Source: Phymatolithon calcareum (lineage: Eukaryota > Rhodophyta > Florideophyceae > Hapalidiales). From it: a DNA stretch of 64,000 nt. A model generated the notes under the pieces. The model was not told the DNA's origin and made no database searches. It saw only the letters and a list, made by a program, of their open reading frames with translations. Positions 10,705-24,300 of the stretch are shown piece by piece. The stretch lies in NCBI GenBank assembly GCA_977006965.1, contig OZ345362.1, positions 2,666,001 to 2,730,000 on the forward strand, written 5' to 3'. Both the position numbers and the translations under genes were made by a program. Numbering within the stretch: position 1 is the first letter of the stretch; the number at the start of each line of letters is the position of its first letter.

Positions 10705-11613
10705 ATGCACAACGTTCATGACGGCATTTTTGCCGCTATTGGCAGAGATATGGCCAAAAACTCTTCCGGCATGAGCCACGTCATTGACGAGCACCGTTTC
10801 AAGGCTTTATTTGGGGTTTCGCTAAAAATATGTTCAATTCTAAGTTCCTTTTTGGAGCCTGTTTGCCCGTATCGGGATCAGCCGAAACATCTGCTTTGGG
10901 CGCTGTTGCCGTTTAAAATGTACGCAACGGAACACGTTAACCACGTTATTACCGCTTCAGACGAAAAAACCTTCCCATTGTAGGCGTGGAATTTCATTAA
11001 GTCTCTGTCAAAGATCAATACTGTAAGTCTTTAATTTTTCAAATTTTTTCAATCTTTTTCGTAAGCCAGTTCTGACCTTTTCTATATTACCTCCATGTTT
11101 TACTTTTTTTGGCAAAAGAGACTTTTCGAATGGCCCGGTTTTGGATGCCACGTGTGTGTTGATGGCCCGTATGTCCGAATAAATGAGCCAACTCCGTTTG
11201 AAACGAAGTGATTCTCACACAAGCATAAAGGCCCAGGACTCAGATATGAAATTGGGGTGACTGTAAGGACGGATAACATTGTATGGTTGAATGAACCTTT
11301 CCCTTGCGGATCAAATCTCGATGTGAGCATATTTCGAAGTGGTATAAAAAGACACTTAATTCATGGTGAAAAAGTGATAGCCGACAATGGCTATAAAGAT
11401 GAGCGGTGCGTGCTTCCAGATCCAAGCGAAGAGCTACTGGCTAAAATAAGAGCTCGGCATGAGACCGTCAATCGAAGATTTAAGCAGTTTGCCGTTTTCG
11501 GACAGCGTTTTCGACAGGATCTGTCTAAACGCCGTATGTTCATGCACGCCGTTGTTAGAGTTAGTCAGGTAGTTTTGGAACCCGAGAGGCCTCTTTTTGA
11601 GATAGAATTCTAA
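10705..11613 (+). pseudogene. IS4/IS5-like DDE endonuclease of algal transposons, broken
   Basis: The N-terminal part starts at ATG 10705 (RFKALFGVSLKICSIL, PKHLLWALLPFKMYATE, DEKTF). TAG 10981-10983 then interrupts what should read on into AWNFIKSL. A segment of about 95 nt follows, starting GTAAGT at 11023 and ending ...GGCAAAAG near 11116, and looks like an intron. After it the frame resumes with FEWPGFGCHVCVDG (catalytic Asp) and NEPTPFETK, then TGA 11209-11211 where relatives commonly have Trp, and then FSHKHKGPGLRYEIGV. The final part (NIVWLNEPFPCG, VIADNGYKDE, RARHETVNRRFKQF, PLFEIEF) is the DDE endonuclease C-terminus common in algal and diatom transposons. Two nonsense codons in an otherwise well-kept frame point to recent inactivation. 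Confidence 0.8.
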
Positions 11614-11891
11614 AATTATTTTGCTATACATTCTGAGCGATTGTAGCAAATAGCGATGTAGTCACAGGATCCTTTCTAGATTTAATAAACAAATTATTTT
11701 TACAACACCCTTAGTTAGATATTGCCATTTCTTTGTAGCTTACGGAATTTCGTTATTTACCGCGTTCCCTAGCGCACTTCGAGCTTCGTACCAGTGGTCA
11801 CTCCCCGAGCGCAATTTATCGTCGTGGTAGGTAAATGTGGATCACTCAACTTGTGTGCATGCAGCGACCTGTGATAATTACAGTTTTTATA

Positions 11892-13694
11892 CATAAAGGG
11901 GGGCTTTCGATATAGTGCCATTTTGTATAGTGCTTCACTGCCATTAGTGCATACTCGCTAGCGATGGCACAAGATCGTACAATTTACACTTATTCAAGCT
12001 GTAATTGTAAATATTGTGCATGCTCTACGTGTGAAGTGCAGCCACGCACTCACCGATGGTTATCTCGGTCACCGTTGCGCGCTGGACCATGAAGAAGAAG
12101 CCGTACAACCGCACGCGACTCTCTCTGACCGAAAATCTTGGTGCCCTAAAGATGCTCGCTTACAACTACGATGTGACCGCCGTTACGGCCAAGTACAAGA
12201 TAAGTTGTCGGACGTTCTCTAAGATTAAGACTAAAGCATTGGCTCTGAGAAAGAAGATCTAGGACGGGACGACTCTGACGACGAAGTCGGACCGAACTGC
12301 TAAGTTTCCGATTATCAATCGCAAAGTACTGCAAGCTTGCCCCGGCGGTGAAGATGCCTGTCACACAAGCGACGTTAATCCAGCGCCCACGCTTAATTCG
12401 AGAAGCCATGCTGACTTCAGAACTACCGGTCAGGGAGCGTGCGTCTGTCGAGAAGTTCTCAGCGTCAACTTGGTGGGTAGTAAAGGTTTTTCAACGCCAA
12501 GGGTTGACGTTTATATCGCTTTACGGTCAAGAAGGTAGTACAACCGACGGAGCCGCAGCCTGCAACATCGCTACAAATTGCTGCCCCTTTGAACATCCTG
12601 AAACACGAACGTAGAAAGAGTCTTCGGGGGACCAAGAGCATGAAGGCCAAAGACCGAATCACTGCGTATCTTTGTACAAATGCTGACGGCACTGACAAGG
12701 TGCCATGTGCCATTATTTGTACTGCGAAAAACCCAAGATCTTTTCGTTCAGGGAAGCCGCCGGTCCCTTACTATAGCAAAAAGACGGCGTGGTGCACTGG
12801 ACTAAAGTTTCGTAACTGGTTTCAATCTGTCTTCCTTCCACACATGCGCGCACGCACATCTAAGACGGTTGCGTTGGACTCTGACAATGCATCCACGCAT
12901 ACGAAAGATTGCGAGATATTCGTGGACAAGTGATAATCGAAGCAATACCTTCAAATATTACTGCCGTCTATCAGTCAATGGATTTAGGCATCATCTCCGC
13001 CTGATAGATGATGTATCGAAAACTAATGCTACGTGATATTATTAAGGACCTAGAGATTCCAGCTGAGCGACGAAAGTTAAACAGTTCACTTCCAGGAGGG
13101 ATGAAAATACTTCGAGAAGGATATGAACCTCACATTCTTCATGTCCCTAATCTGGTAAAATCCGCGTTGGACGAAAAATTATCCCAAGTGACTCTTGCGC
13201 AGTGATGGGTAAAATCGAAAATTTTGCCGGTTGATAAAGCTGCTGATGTAAACGCCACATTCGGTCGAATGAAGAACAGCTCCAAAAATGAAGAGGTCAA
13301 ATGGATCATGGAAATGTTGGAAAAACTGCCTCTCGGTGTTAGTGATGATGATGAGCTTGACCAACTCATTGACCCATCAACAATAGAAAGTGACACCAGT
13401 CGTTGGTTCGACATTGAAGATAACGAGGATGTGAGATACGCCATCCTGGTTGAGAATATGGAAGAACTACAGCGAACAGATTTTATAGAGAAGGTCTTGG
13501 AACTCGTACATGGAATTAGAAATTGTACGCCTGTAACCTTCCTGATGCTTTTGCCCACATTTAGCGGGCTTTGAATGGCTTCCTCGATGCCATTCATGAG
13601 CAAAACGCTAGCCGAAGTAGACAAACGCTAATCTCTGAATAGTGCCATAGGACGCCAGCTGACAAGGGGTAGCACTAGTCAGTGCACCCCACTG
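11892..13694 (+). mobile_element. pogo/Tigger-like DNA transposon with TIRs, decayed
   Basis: The left end at 11892 is followed by a G-run and TAGTGCC. The right end reads GGGGTAGCACTAG...CACTG and stops at 13694. The ends are imperfect inverted repeats sharing the TAGTGC(T/C)ACC core with the element at 28043-28915. Both ends abut TA (11890-11891 and 13695-13696), the target duplication expected for Tc1/mariner/pogo elements. Length is about 1.8 kb, close to a full-size pogo element. The interior is the broken transposase at 12056-13574. Confidence 0.75.
12056..13574 (+). pseudogene. pogo/Tigger-type (CENP-B-like, DDE_1) transposase, broken
   Basis: From ATG 12056 the first piece has an N-terminal helix-turn-helix (LSLTENLGALKMLAYNYDVT, YKISCRTFSKIK). 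The second (12348-12480) carries RASVEKFSAS, typical of the CENP-B DNA-binding half. The third (12589-12933) is the DDE_1 core: LRGTKSMKAKDRITAYLCTN, KNPRSFRSGKPPVPY, FRNWFQSVFLPHMRARTSK and DSDNASTHTKD. The chain continues after several stops with ITAVYQSMDLGIISA, DVNATFGRMK and an acidic tail to 13574. At least four frame changes or nonsense codons are visible, including a TGA at 13203 where the frame otherwise runs on. Confidence 0.82.
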
Positions 13695-13884
13695 TATCGC
13701 ACAAATTGAATATATTTGGAATCCGCATGATGAGATGAATCCGTTTAAGGTTCGAAAATACAGCTCTGGTCTAGAGACGATCAAAGATCTTGAGCTAAAA
13801 TGGCCGTTTTCGGGTAACCTACGATAAACAGATAACTAATTTTTCATTGGCCGGCCATTCTTCTATCATTACTTTGATCATATG

Positions 13885-14733
13885 TTATGTACCTGGAGGC
13901 AAGAGTTCTTGGGTCCTCATCCTCGCATTGCGCCTCCGCTCGTCTCTTGTCTCAGCTGCCCAGGAGCGCCGAGTATTGCGGCGCACCTTCAGCTTCTGTA
14001 ACGTGAACTCCTCGTTCAAGTCTCTCTTCGAGCTTCGCTTAGTTGAGTTCATGGCCAGCTCGGAGACCTTCTTCCGGAGAACGATTTCCCTGTTAATGCG
14101 ACGCTTCTCGCGCACAGCCTTAACCTCGACCTTCGATTTGCTTCCTCCTTTCGCCTCTCATCCGCGCTATTCAGGGCGGAGATTACGCTATCATATCGTC
14201 GCTTACGGTAGTCACCTTAATGGTTCCGTTCTCGATGATCGAGCCGTCGGAGTATAGATCTTCCTCTTTGCTGAGGAAAAAGTTGTAGTTGCTTGTAGGT
14301 TTCGATTCTTTTTCCGGATCGTCACTATACGCAATTAAAGATAACCTGCTTCTGGTGATTGGCGCTCCATCAATAGCCTCATGGATAACGTGGGAGGAAG
14401 TCAGATCTTCCGGGTGGATCTTTTTATGATTCGTGTCACGCTGCTCCACGCTCCACGGTCCAGATTTTTCGAATCCGCTTATGATGTTGCACAGCGACCA
14501 AACACACCCACATCTAGAGGCTGCAGAACATGTGAGGTGTGCGTGGGCAGGCCTGCCTCGACAATTTCATTGCACGCAGCAGGTTTAGTGTGCGAAACGT
14601 GATGTGGCTGCCATATCCATCGTTTGCGCCTCTCACAAAGTGCCGCAAGAATTCGCTTCTGGTTTTCACTGACGGAGACAAAGCGGTCCATTAGAGCGGT
14701 GACATGCACCTTAAAATACACTTTCGTCTCCAA
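13885..14733 (-). pseudogene. fragment of a Tc5/pogo-type DDE transposase
   Basis: On the minus strand the segment THTSHVLQPLDVGVFG (about 14515) is the hallmark motif after the second Asp of Tc5/pogo DDE_1 transposases. Downstream, in another frame, GFEKSGPWSVEQRD corresponds to the usual G-F-x-x-x-G-I/L-x-P segment. It is followed by an acidic/Ser region (14183-14449) and a basic coiled-coil-like tail (13885-14115). Only the C-terminal half remains, so the copy is 5'-truncated or its upstream part has diverged beyond recognition. It lies directly beyond the 11892-13694 element but in the opposite orientation, so it is a separate insertion. Confidence 0.68.
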
Positions 14734-17700
14734 TTCTAGTGCTACCCTAAATCTAATCTGAAACGATATTCACTGGGGAAAAAGAGGTTCAAGTCGTTAT
14801 ATCCCAATATTTCCCGGGAGGGTTGCACATGATCGCCCGTTTCACGTTGAAGATGGAAGATGGCGCAAAAATTGTTGTATGTCGAGATAGATACGTAAAT
14901 AACAGCGCTGAGCCGATTGATGAAGTCAATTGGCCCCTAAAGTAACAGAAGAAACTGAAAACAAAGTTTTCTATTGATAGTTTGTTCTGCAGAAAAGAAC
15001 TTCTGTGAAAACATAATTTCAAACTGATGATCTATATTTTCCGAGATCCACATTTACCTGCCCGGACGATATTTCTACAACTGTTTTCTTGCTTCAACGG
15101 ATGATGATACATGATTTCAAGCCTCGATATTGGGGACTGTTTAGCGTTACAGTAATCCTACGCAGAGCAGGGTATTACCAATACCCAGCCGATGGTCTCA
15201 TCTGTTATTGAAAATCCGCCCTTCATATGAGTAAACTGTATGAACGAGGCAAGATCCGCCCGCCAATTGCGCACGATCTTACGTATCATTCGTGAGCCTC
15301 CCGTAACATAGAAATGCAGTACCCCGAAGTCTGCCGTTCAATGCGCAAGATTTTCGCGAGTTGCGAAGGAAATCGAATACCAAGTGAGCAAGAACAATAA
15401 CGAATGGAGTACAGGTCAATGTAACATTGGCCATAATCGTCGAGACGCCTTGTCATTCTTCGAAGATTGCAACTCTGATTGCAGGTAGAATCACACCACT
15501 TGTGTGCTGGACCCGCGGCCAGATATGAAACATACTGCTCTGTTACGTAAGTAGCACTTTCAGCTGAAGAGTTTAAAACAAACTAAAAACGTTTAATTTT
15601 CGCAACGAATAATTTCATATCGAGGAATTGACAAATATTTTGAATTTCGCAATGGTTCAATTCCCCCGCTATTTCTTACACGAATCGCGACCATCCTGAA
15701 ATCGCGGAAATAATATGTGAAGTTGAAGTATTACAACAATACTGATATAGACGTAAACGCAGGCGAACAGAGAAGAGCTGTAAGGATCTGAATATTGGCG
15801 AATTTTGAAAAATGTTCCCTGATTTCACAATTACATGACACACATAAGTGCATTCTGAGAAGAACGCCAGAAAAGTACGTCAGCAAGTGTACATTTATTA
15901 CAGTGCTCCGGTACTAAAACCTCTCAAAAGAGGAAGGAAAATCTGGAAACACTTCTGTAAACCGGGCGTACCGAGTATGCGGGCGATTTCTATTGCGCAA
16001 AGCGGTGAGGCCGCGTATTTGCGACGCATAGCACGCACGTCTGCGTATCGCACCGCGAAACTCGATACGGCCACGTACTCGCGACGCGAAACCCGCACGT
16101 TTTAGTTTCGTGCGTGCTTGTTGCACCGTTCAAATCGGCGCCGCTGCATATTTTCGGCACGGCCGTGAATTCGGGACGAGCACCTGGCGCATATGCGTAC
16201 TAGACGCATATTCGGCGCGTGCTCATATGAAAACGGTCGCGTAATTTAGCGCAATGATGTTTTTTTGTCATCGAATTCGAGAGGTGCTCTCGGTCTGGAC
16301 GTTTTACGAAAATCATCTTGAGCCTTCCCGAAAGGTAACGAATGATTTCTGATTCATATATACATTGGCCTCGGCAGCTTACGAGTGCTTCCCCGCAAGC
16401 TACTCTATGCAGCCTGCTGAGAAACTTCTGTAACCTTGGCCTATCTAAAAGTTTTTCTTGTCCTCAAACCCAGTGTACGTCAAAGTCTCTTAAAGTAAGA
16501 CGAAGGTAATCTACTGTCTCCTCCGGACGAATTATTCGAAGCCGGCTTCACCTTGACGGGCTGAATGCTTTTGTTTATCCATCTGAAACACCTAGAAAAA
16601 GATCTTAAACTCCCGTACTGTAGTTGTCAAATGACGCCGATACATCTTTTTGGACTTTCTTTCTTTGAATTGAGGGAGACAAAGGATTTTTAGAACGTTT
16701 TGCCCCGCATGTAGCGTGTCCATGAATCAGAGGGATCTGTAAAACAATGGAAAACGCTGGAATGATTATCAGAGTGTTATTTCATGATTGGAAAAGAGCC
16801 CAGCTCGCGCCCGCATCCCCTTATTTCCTCCTGACACAGCAAAATGTCGCTATTCTAGTCGCCTCAAACGTTTTTACTAGGAATGCTAAGTTACTGATTC
16901 GAAGATTATCTATTACTGTACATCTGAAGCAAAATCTCGGACGTACAGTGACCATTAGTGTATCTTGGAGCGTGTACCACTTCGACAAGGACTGAAAGAA
17001 GAATCCAAAGCGTTCCTAGCTGGGTGGCCAAAAAAGTCCATACCGCAGACGAAATATCGTCCAGGGTTAATTACCATGGGGCCGTACGCAGTAGTTTGGG
17101 ACTGCAAGCGTGACTTGATCTGTGATAGACGGCTCACGCGGGGTTTCCATGAATTCACGTAGGTAGTCCTACCGTGATTGCGAAAAACGAGACATCGTCA
17201 TTTGCCAATTTTTTTACGTTGCTTCAACTCGTTGCAATGTCCGGGAGAACTAGGATTCTGCAACAGAGAGCTGAGATTCAAGGGAGATTCTCTGGCGTAG
17301 GCAATATAATAAAGAGCATTATGATAGGTTAGCAGAAAATAACAAATAACCGCTGCAATGCGAGAAACGGAATCTAATTTTGGGGGAAATTTTAATTAAT
17401 TCAAATCTTCTCGTTACGACAGAAGAAAGAAAAAATATAGAATAATTGAAAGAACTATGGGTGCGCTTTTCTCTGGAAATCTCTGCAGAAATTGAACCGT
17501 TCGAGAAACTGAACCAATAGTATTTATTTGACAAATTGCAACTGTGGCCAAAAAGAACCGTGTTTGAGCCAAACATGTGTGCGCCATTCATTCAAATTTT
17601 TCTGTCTCGCTGACACTGTTCACGGAGGCGCTAATGCACCCCAAATTGAAACAGAAATTGCCGGCGCAGTGGACGACCAAAGCACACGATGTACATACAT

Positions 17701-20700
17701 AGCACCCATTGGACACAGAACCCATCAAGGGTGCCAATATACTGACCTCGCATCCAGTTTTTGCAGGCCTGCTGGATGACCACAAGTCGCGCGATAGTAT
17801 CTACCGTAACGGAAGATTAAAAAACGTTTACTAATAGCCTTCCGATGTCACGGACGAAGGGAATCGGACGAGAAAGAGCTGATGCCTAGTTCTGACCAAA
17901 CTTCAGGCAAGAGGAAAGAAAACATCATGCGCATGTCGTGCTCATACTTGACTGTCGGGACCAATGATGGCAGCAGCAGCGATTCGTCGGTGATGCGGTT
18001 TCGCAAACGCTCAAGTCGTGGAAGTGGTTGACGCAACTCAATGAGACGTAAAGCAGGGAAGGAACAATCCCGGCCCTTTCGAGCTACGCGCGACAGACGG
18101 CACGCATTGTGGAGCACAGTATTGCGGCGAAGGTTGCACCGTCTGGCTTCGTGAATGCGGGGAATCGTTTGCAGGGATCTGAGTAACTTAACGGCTCTCC
18201 TTCGGTACTGAGCTCATCTCCGGACGCTCCAGTGGCGCATTCTAAGTACAACAGAGATGGCCGCTCGCTCGCGGAGGCACTCCCAAAGGGCGATTACGGA
18301 GAGGACGCTAAGGGGCTCATCCTGAAGCGCAGTATTCTGCATGAGCGTGGTCGCCGATGGAGGCATTTCATCTAGTGGCGTGATATGTGGAACTGTTCGC
18401 CGGGGTGTGCAATGGAGCCATGATCATGATATCATACGCAATTCAGGGGTCCCGCGAGGATGGCATATGATATGTCGCGTGTCCCGGCACGATATTTATC
18501 TACGCTACAGCAGAACGGTTTTCAACGAAGCTTGGTCGTCGCATTGCACGATCTGACATTTTTACAGCGACGTCCGGTCTGACGCTGATTCTGTTCGGGA
18601 TAGCGGCACACGAGGACGCGTAGTCTGAATCAGGACTTCTGAGAAAGATAACCGGGAAACCAAGGCGTACTGAAAGTACGCACGACTGCATCAAGGGGGC
18701 GATTATCAATGTAGTCATTCGTTTCGAGGCGAAGTGGTAGCCAGCTTTGTGCGGAAACTGTCGACGCCGATTCCCGACGGCACAAGAGCTTCTCTCCAAT
18801 AGGAGAGGAAGAATTCATGAACTCAGTGCCGCGCCTCGCACGATCCAGAGGTCCAGCGCGCCATGTAGAGTCCAGATCGATTGTTTCCGTTCAGATGGAC
18901 CTCAGTGAAGTTCAGCGGATTATTCATTTCGCATCTGCAGATGGTGAAGGGCGTAGATCACGCGGTAGTCATTGACGCAAATAAGGACGTCATAATAGAT
19001 TCATACGAGAAATCCGCCTTGATTTATCCGCAGAAGTCATGCAGACGTGCGGCGGAGGTGGATTTTGTGACTTGAGGGTGGCAGACGAAAGAGGCATCGA
19101 GCGAAGGGATGAGTAAAAGGGAATAAATGGAGTGGAAGGATATGAAGAAAAACTCGGAGCGCAATGAATGGTTTCTATTACAGACGGATCATCGTGTTGA
19201 CAAAGATTTTGGTTCTCTATTATACTGACTTGGAAGAATGCTGGGCTTCTAAAATTTGAGTAGGAAAACACCAGATTCCCTCGGCAGTTATGGGCCAGCT
19301 CAAGAACGATGACATATTCTGTATCCACAAGACGCAAGAAAACGGAATTGCCTTTGAAATTTGCACGTCTGATATCCAGATATGGCACGTTTTTTTCTCT
19401 TTCTTGTATGCATATCGTCGAGCCTTATAAAATGTGCCTCCCAGGAAGAGGCCCCCCGGAAATATAATACATTTCTAAGAGAATTCGTCCAGTTCACCAG
19501 CACTACGGTCATTCCTCAATATCATATAATCTGGACCTCACGTCTGTCAACGCGCCGGGCCCAGATGTAAGGAATAATTACTTTCCCGCGACACTAAAAT
19601 CAGGGGTCGTCGATATGGCGACGCAAAAAACTAGTACATTTTAACTTGGCCGGTACGCTGGTGATTTCTATTCTCGAATTCAAGCTGTATTCGCATGTTG
19701 CGCAATCGGCCAGAAACGCATGAAATTTCATCGCCACACTGGCCACTCAACCTATATTACAATATTGGTTCCTCACTTGCGCCATACCGGCCACACCGGA
19801 AACTATATAGGAAATACTTATTCCCTAAAAAACCCTATGCCCTATTCCTATTCCATCCCTAGGTATTTATCAAAGCTTGATGAGAGCACAAGCCGAGGGA
19901 TCGTGGATAACGCCCTCAGTGAGCTGCCACTCTAGATTCAATCGAGAGCTCCTTCGAACGTGGACTCAGTGCAAGTGATATTTCTCCTTCTAGTCCATAC
20001 TTCATCGAAGCATGCAAACGTGATCAACACCGGTACAGATAAAGGAAACCGATCTGTGCACTTGTTCTGCTGTAAATGATTGCTACAATCAATAACGCAA
20101 CAGATGAATCACGTTTTGTCCTAAGCATTTGCGAAGCGCTTGGCAGTGAGACTCGCGATAAGCCGCTGTCTTAACTGAACTGCAGCACTTAGTCTTTGCC
20201 ACAGCACATACCTGCAAGTTTGGAATATCTCCTAGCCAACGCCACTCGAGGCGGCACTCAGGTTGCTTTTCAGTCCCACGCTGAAATATAAACTTTCACT
20301 ATGGAAACTAATGCCTCAACCAGTCGAACACCGTCACGAATGCCAGATGAAGGCGCAGAATGGGCATCGTGCAGTGCAGCGATAAGCGGTCAGGGTGCTG
20401 ATTCAGGAGCCGCACCTAGTGATAACAGGAGCAGATTGATGCGAAATCGAGCAACGACACTATAGTTAAGCTGGAAGCATTACGGGTAAATCATTGAAAT
20501 GTAGTCTCGAGTCTCGGAATGCACCTACATAGATACGAACCTGCGAATGTTCTAAGTGGGTCAGATGCGCCGAGTGATGATCGAGAGCACACACCCTTCC
20601 GAATATCTGGTTTGCGCTATACACATTTCCGGTGGTGCTACTGGGCACGGCACGGAGATTGGAGTAAACAGCGTGTTGAAGAACAATGTTCTTTGTAGGA

Positions 20701-20810
20701 TCTGGGAGCATATTAGCTCCGTACTAGAACATGATGAGTATACAAAAAACAGGGAAAGTAAGCTTTCTGACGCGACATCTCGACGAGGAAACGACGCACC
20801 TTCTCAAGTC
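14734..20810. other. 6-kb stretch without a recognised gene
   Basis: Mostly AT-rich, with short random open frames. Points noted: a CpG-dense patch at about 15960-16260; a minus-strand open frame at 17848-18117 (VLHNACRLS..., possibly a worn DDE_Tnp_4 tail); a plus-strand open frame at 18881-19075 containing VDHAVVIDANKDVIIDSYEK; and a 54-codon plus ORF at 20283-20465 rich in Ser/Ala. None is strong enough to name. The region looks like old mobile-element debris. Confidence 0.35.
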
Positions 20811-21170
20811 TTATTTGCTCCTCGTACACCATGCACGGTGCATACTTGAGCGGCGGAGTGTGCGCGGGGGTGGAATGCCGTGGCTGTTCCACGGGGTACG
20901 GACCGGAGCAGGAGCGTACTCTGATTCGCCAGCGGTATCGGCGGGATCATAATCGAGCTCAATGGCGGTGTTGCGTCGAGTGATGCGCACTCCACACGGG
21001 ACGCAAGTATTCGACTGGCCGCGGTCACCGTTGCCCAGGAACCATCCGAAGCACTCGGAGTGCTTGACTTGGCCGCAAGGTGGAATTGCGACCACATCTC
21101 CCGGACTGCAGGCCAATGAGCAGAACTGGCAAGCAAACAGGTTTCGCCGGGGTTGAGAGAGGCGCGGCAT
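20811..21170 (-). CDS. short RING-like Cys/His protein, hypothetical
   Basis: 119 codons from ATG 21170. The first half carries a zinc-binding pattern of C-x2-C (CQFC), then PPC, then H-x2-C (HSEC), then C-x2-C (CVPC). The order is similar to a RING or RING-like finger, with a hydrophobic SECFGWFLGNGD between the later ligands. The second half is disordered and Pro/Arg/Ser-rich. Known RING proteins are ubiquitin E3 ligases, but Cys/His modules like this also occur in mobile-element ORFs. Its position beside a large tandem array and far from clear host genes makes either possible. No intron or partner gene is evident. Confidence 0.4.
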   Translation of the reverse strand: MPRLSQPRRNLFACQFCSLACSPGDVVAIPPCGQVKHSECFGWFLGNGDRGQSNTCVPCGVRITRRNTAIELDYDPADTAGESEYAPAPVRTPWNSHGIPPPRTLRRSSMHRAWCTRSK

Positions 21171-21370
21171 GGTTGGGACTGTGTGTGCGTGGGGAAGATG
21201 ACCATTCAGAATTGGTAAACAGTGCGATATATCGGGCATTCTATATATATAGATTTCAGAAATGTTCATATGGACACGATATGAAAGGGAATACACTCAG
21301 CTCGCAAAGACACTTTGCTGTGAACGATCTAAGGTGCGGAAGGAACAGCAGGAGGAGGCGCAGCGGTCCG

Positions 21371-24300
21371 AATTAAAATGAATGAAAATGAATGAAAATG
21401 AATGAAAATGAATGAAAATGAATGAAAATGAATGAAAATGAATGAAAATGAATGAAAATGAATGAAAATGAATGAAAATGAATGAAAATGAATGAAAATG
21501 AATGAAAATGAATGAAAATGAATGAAAATGAATGAAAATGAATGAAAATGAATGAAAATGAATGAAAATGAATGAAAATGAATGAAAATGAATGAAAATG
21601 AATGAAAATGAATGAAAATGAATGAAAATGAATGAAAATGAATGAAAATGAATGAAAATGAATGAAAATGAATGAAAATGAATGAAAATGAATGAAAATG
21701 AATGAAAATGAATGAAAATGAATGAAAATGAATGAAAATGAATGAAAATGAATGAAAATGAATGAAAATGAATGAAAATGAATGAAAATGAATGAAAATG
21801 AATGAAAATGAATGAAAATGAATGAAAATGAATGAAAATGAATGAAAATGAATGAAAATGAATGAAAATGAATGAAAATGAATGAAAATGAATGAAAATG
21901 AATGAAAATGAATGAAAATGAATGAAAATGAATGAAAATGAATGAAAATGAATGAAAATGAATGAAAATGAATGAAAATGAATGAAAATGAATGAAAATG
22001 AATGAAAATGAATGAAAATGAATGAAAATGAATGAAAATGAATGAAAATGAATGAAAATGAATGAAAATGAATGAAAATGAATGAAAATGAATGAAAATG
22101 AATGAAAATGAATGAAAATGAATGAAAATGAATGAAAATGAATGAAAATGAATGAAAATGAATGAAAATGAATGAAAATGAATGAAAATGAATGAAAATG
22201 AATGAAAATGAATGAAAATGAATGAAAATGAATGAAAATGAATGAAAATGAATGAAAATGAATGAAAATGAATGAAAATGAATGAAAATGAATGAAAATG
22301 AATGAAAATGAATGAAAATGAATGAAAATGAATGAAAATGAATGAAAATGAATGAAAATGAATGAAAATGAATGAAAATGAATGAAAATGAATGAAAATG
22401 AATGAAAATGAATGAAAATGAATGAAAATGAATGAAAATGAATGAAAATGAATGAAAATGAATGAAAATGAATGAAAATGAATGAAAATGAATGAAAATG
22501 AATGAAAATGAATGAAAATGAATGAAAATGAATGAAAATGAATGAAAATGAATGAAAATGAATGAAAATGAATGAAAATGAATGAAAATGAATGAAAATG
22601 AATGAAAATGAATGAAAATGAATGAAAATGAATGAAAATGAATGAAAATGAATGAAAATGAATGAAAATGAATGAAAATGAATGAAAATGAATGAAAATG
22701 AATGAAAATGAATGAAAATGAATGAAAATGAATGAAAATGAATGAAAATGAATGAAAATGAATGAAAATGAATGAAAATGAATGAAAATGAATGAAAATG
22801 AATGAAAATGAATGAAAATGAATGAAAATGAATGAAAATGAATGAAAATGAATGAAAATGAATGAAAATGAATGAAAATGAATGAAAATGAATGAAAATG
22901 AATGAAAATGAATGAAAATGAATGAAAATGAATGAAAATGAATGAAAATGAATGAAAATGAATGAAAATGAATGAAAATGAATGAAAATGAATGAAAATG
23001 AATGAAAATGAATGAAAATGAATGAAAATGAATGAAAATGAATGAAAATGAATGAAAATGAATGAAAATGAATGAAAATGAATGAAAATGAATGAAAATG
23101 AATGAAAATGAATGAAAATGAATGAAAATGAATGAAAATGAATGAAAATGAATGAAAATGAATGAAAATGAATGAAAATGAATGAAAATGAATGAAAATG
23201 AATGAAAATGAATGAAAATGAATGAAAATGAATGAAAATGAATGAAAATGAATGAAAATGAATGAAAATGAATGAAAATGAATGAAAATGAATGAAAATG
23301 AATGAAAATGAATGAAAATGAATGAAAATGAATGAAAATGAATGAAAATGAATGAAAATGAATGAAAATGAATGAAAATGAATGAAAATGAATGAAAATG
23401 AATGAAAATGAATGAAAATGAATGAAAATGAATGAAAATGAATGAAAATGAATGAAAATGAATGAAAATGAATGAAAATGAATGAAAATGAATGAAAATG
23501 AATGAAAATGAATGAAAATGAATGAAAATGAATGAAAATGAATGAAAATGAATGAAAATGAATGAAAATGAATGAAAATGAATGAAAATGAATGAAAATG
23601 AATGAAAATGAATGAAAATGAATGAAAATGAATGAAAATGAATGAAAATGAATGAAAATGAATGAAAATGAATGAAAATGAATGAAAATGAATGAAAATG
23701 AATGAAAATGAATGAAAATGAATGAAAATGAATGAAAATGAATGAAAATGAATGAAAATGAATGAAAATGAATGAAAATGAATGAAAATGAATGAAAATG
23801 AATGAAAATGAATGAAAATGAATGAAAATGAATGAAAATGAATGAAAATGAATGAAAATGAATGAAAATGAATGAAAATGAATGAAAATGAATGAAAATG
23901 AATGAAAATGAATGAAAATGAATGAAAATGAATGAAAATGAATGAAAATGAATGAAAATGAATGAAAATGAATGAAAATGAATGAAAATGAATGAAAATG
24001 AATGAAAATGAATGAAAATGAATGAAAATGAATGAAAATGAATGAAAATGAATGAAAATGAATGAAAATGAATGAAAATGAATGAAAATGAATGAAAATG
24101 AATGAAAATGAATGAAAATGAATGAAAATGAATGAAAATGAATGAAAATGAATGAAAATGAATGAAAATGAATGAAAATGAATGAAAATGAATGAAAATG
24201 AATGAAAATGAATGAAAATGAATGAAAATGAATGAAAATGAATGAAAATGAATGAAAATGAATGAAAATGAATGAAAATGAATGAAAATGAATGAAAATG

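Noticed and set aside
17848-18117. Minus-strand frame with VLHNACRLS as a DDE_Tnp_4 tail
   Set aside because: The HN-type motif alone is too short, and no other transposase block is found upstream in any frame.
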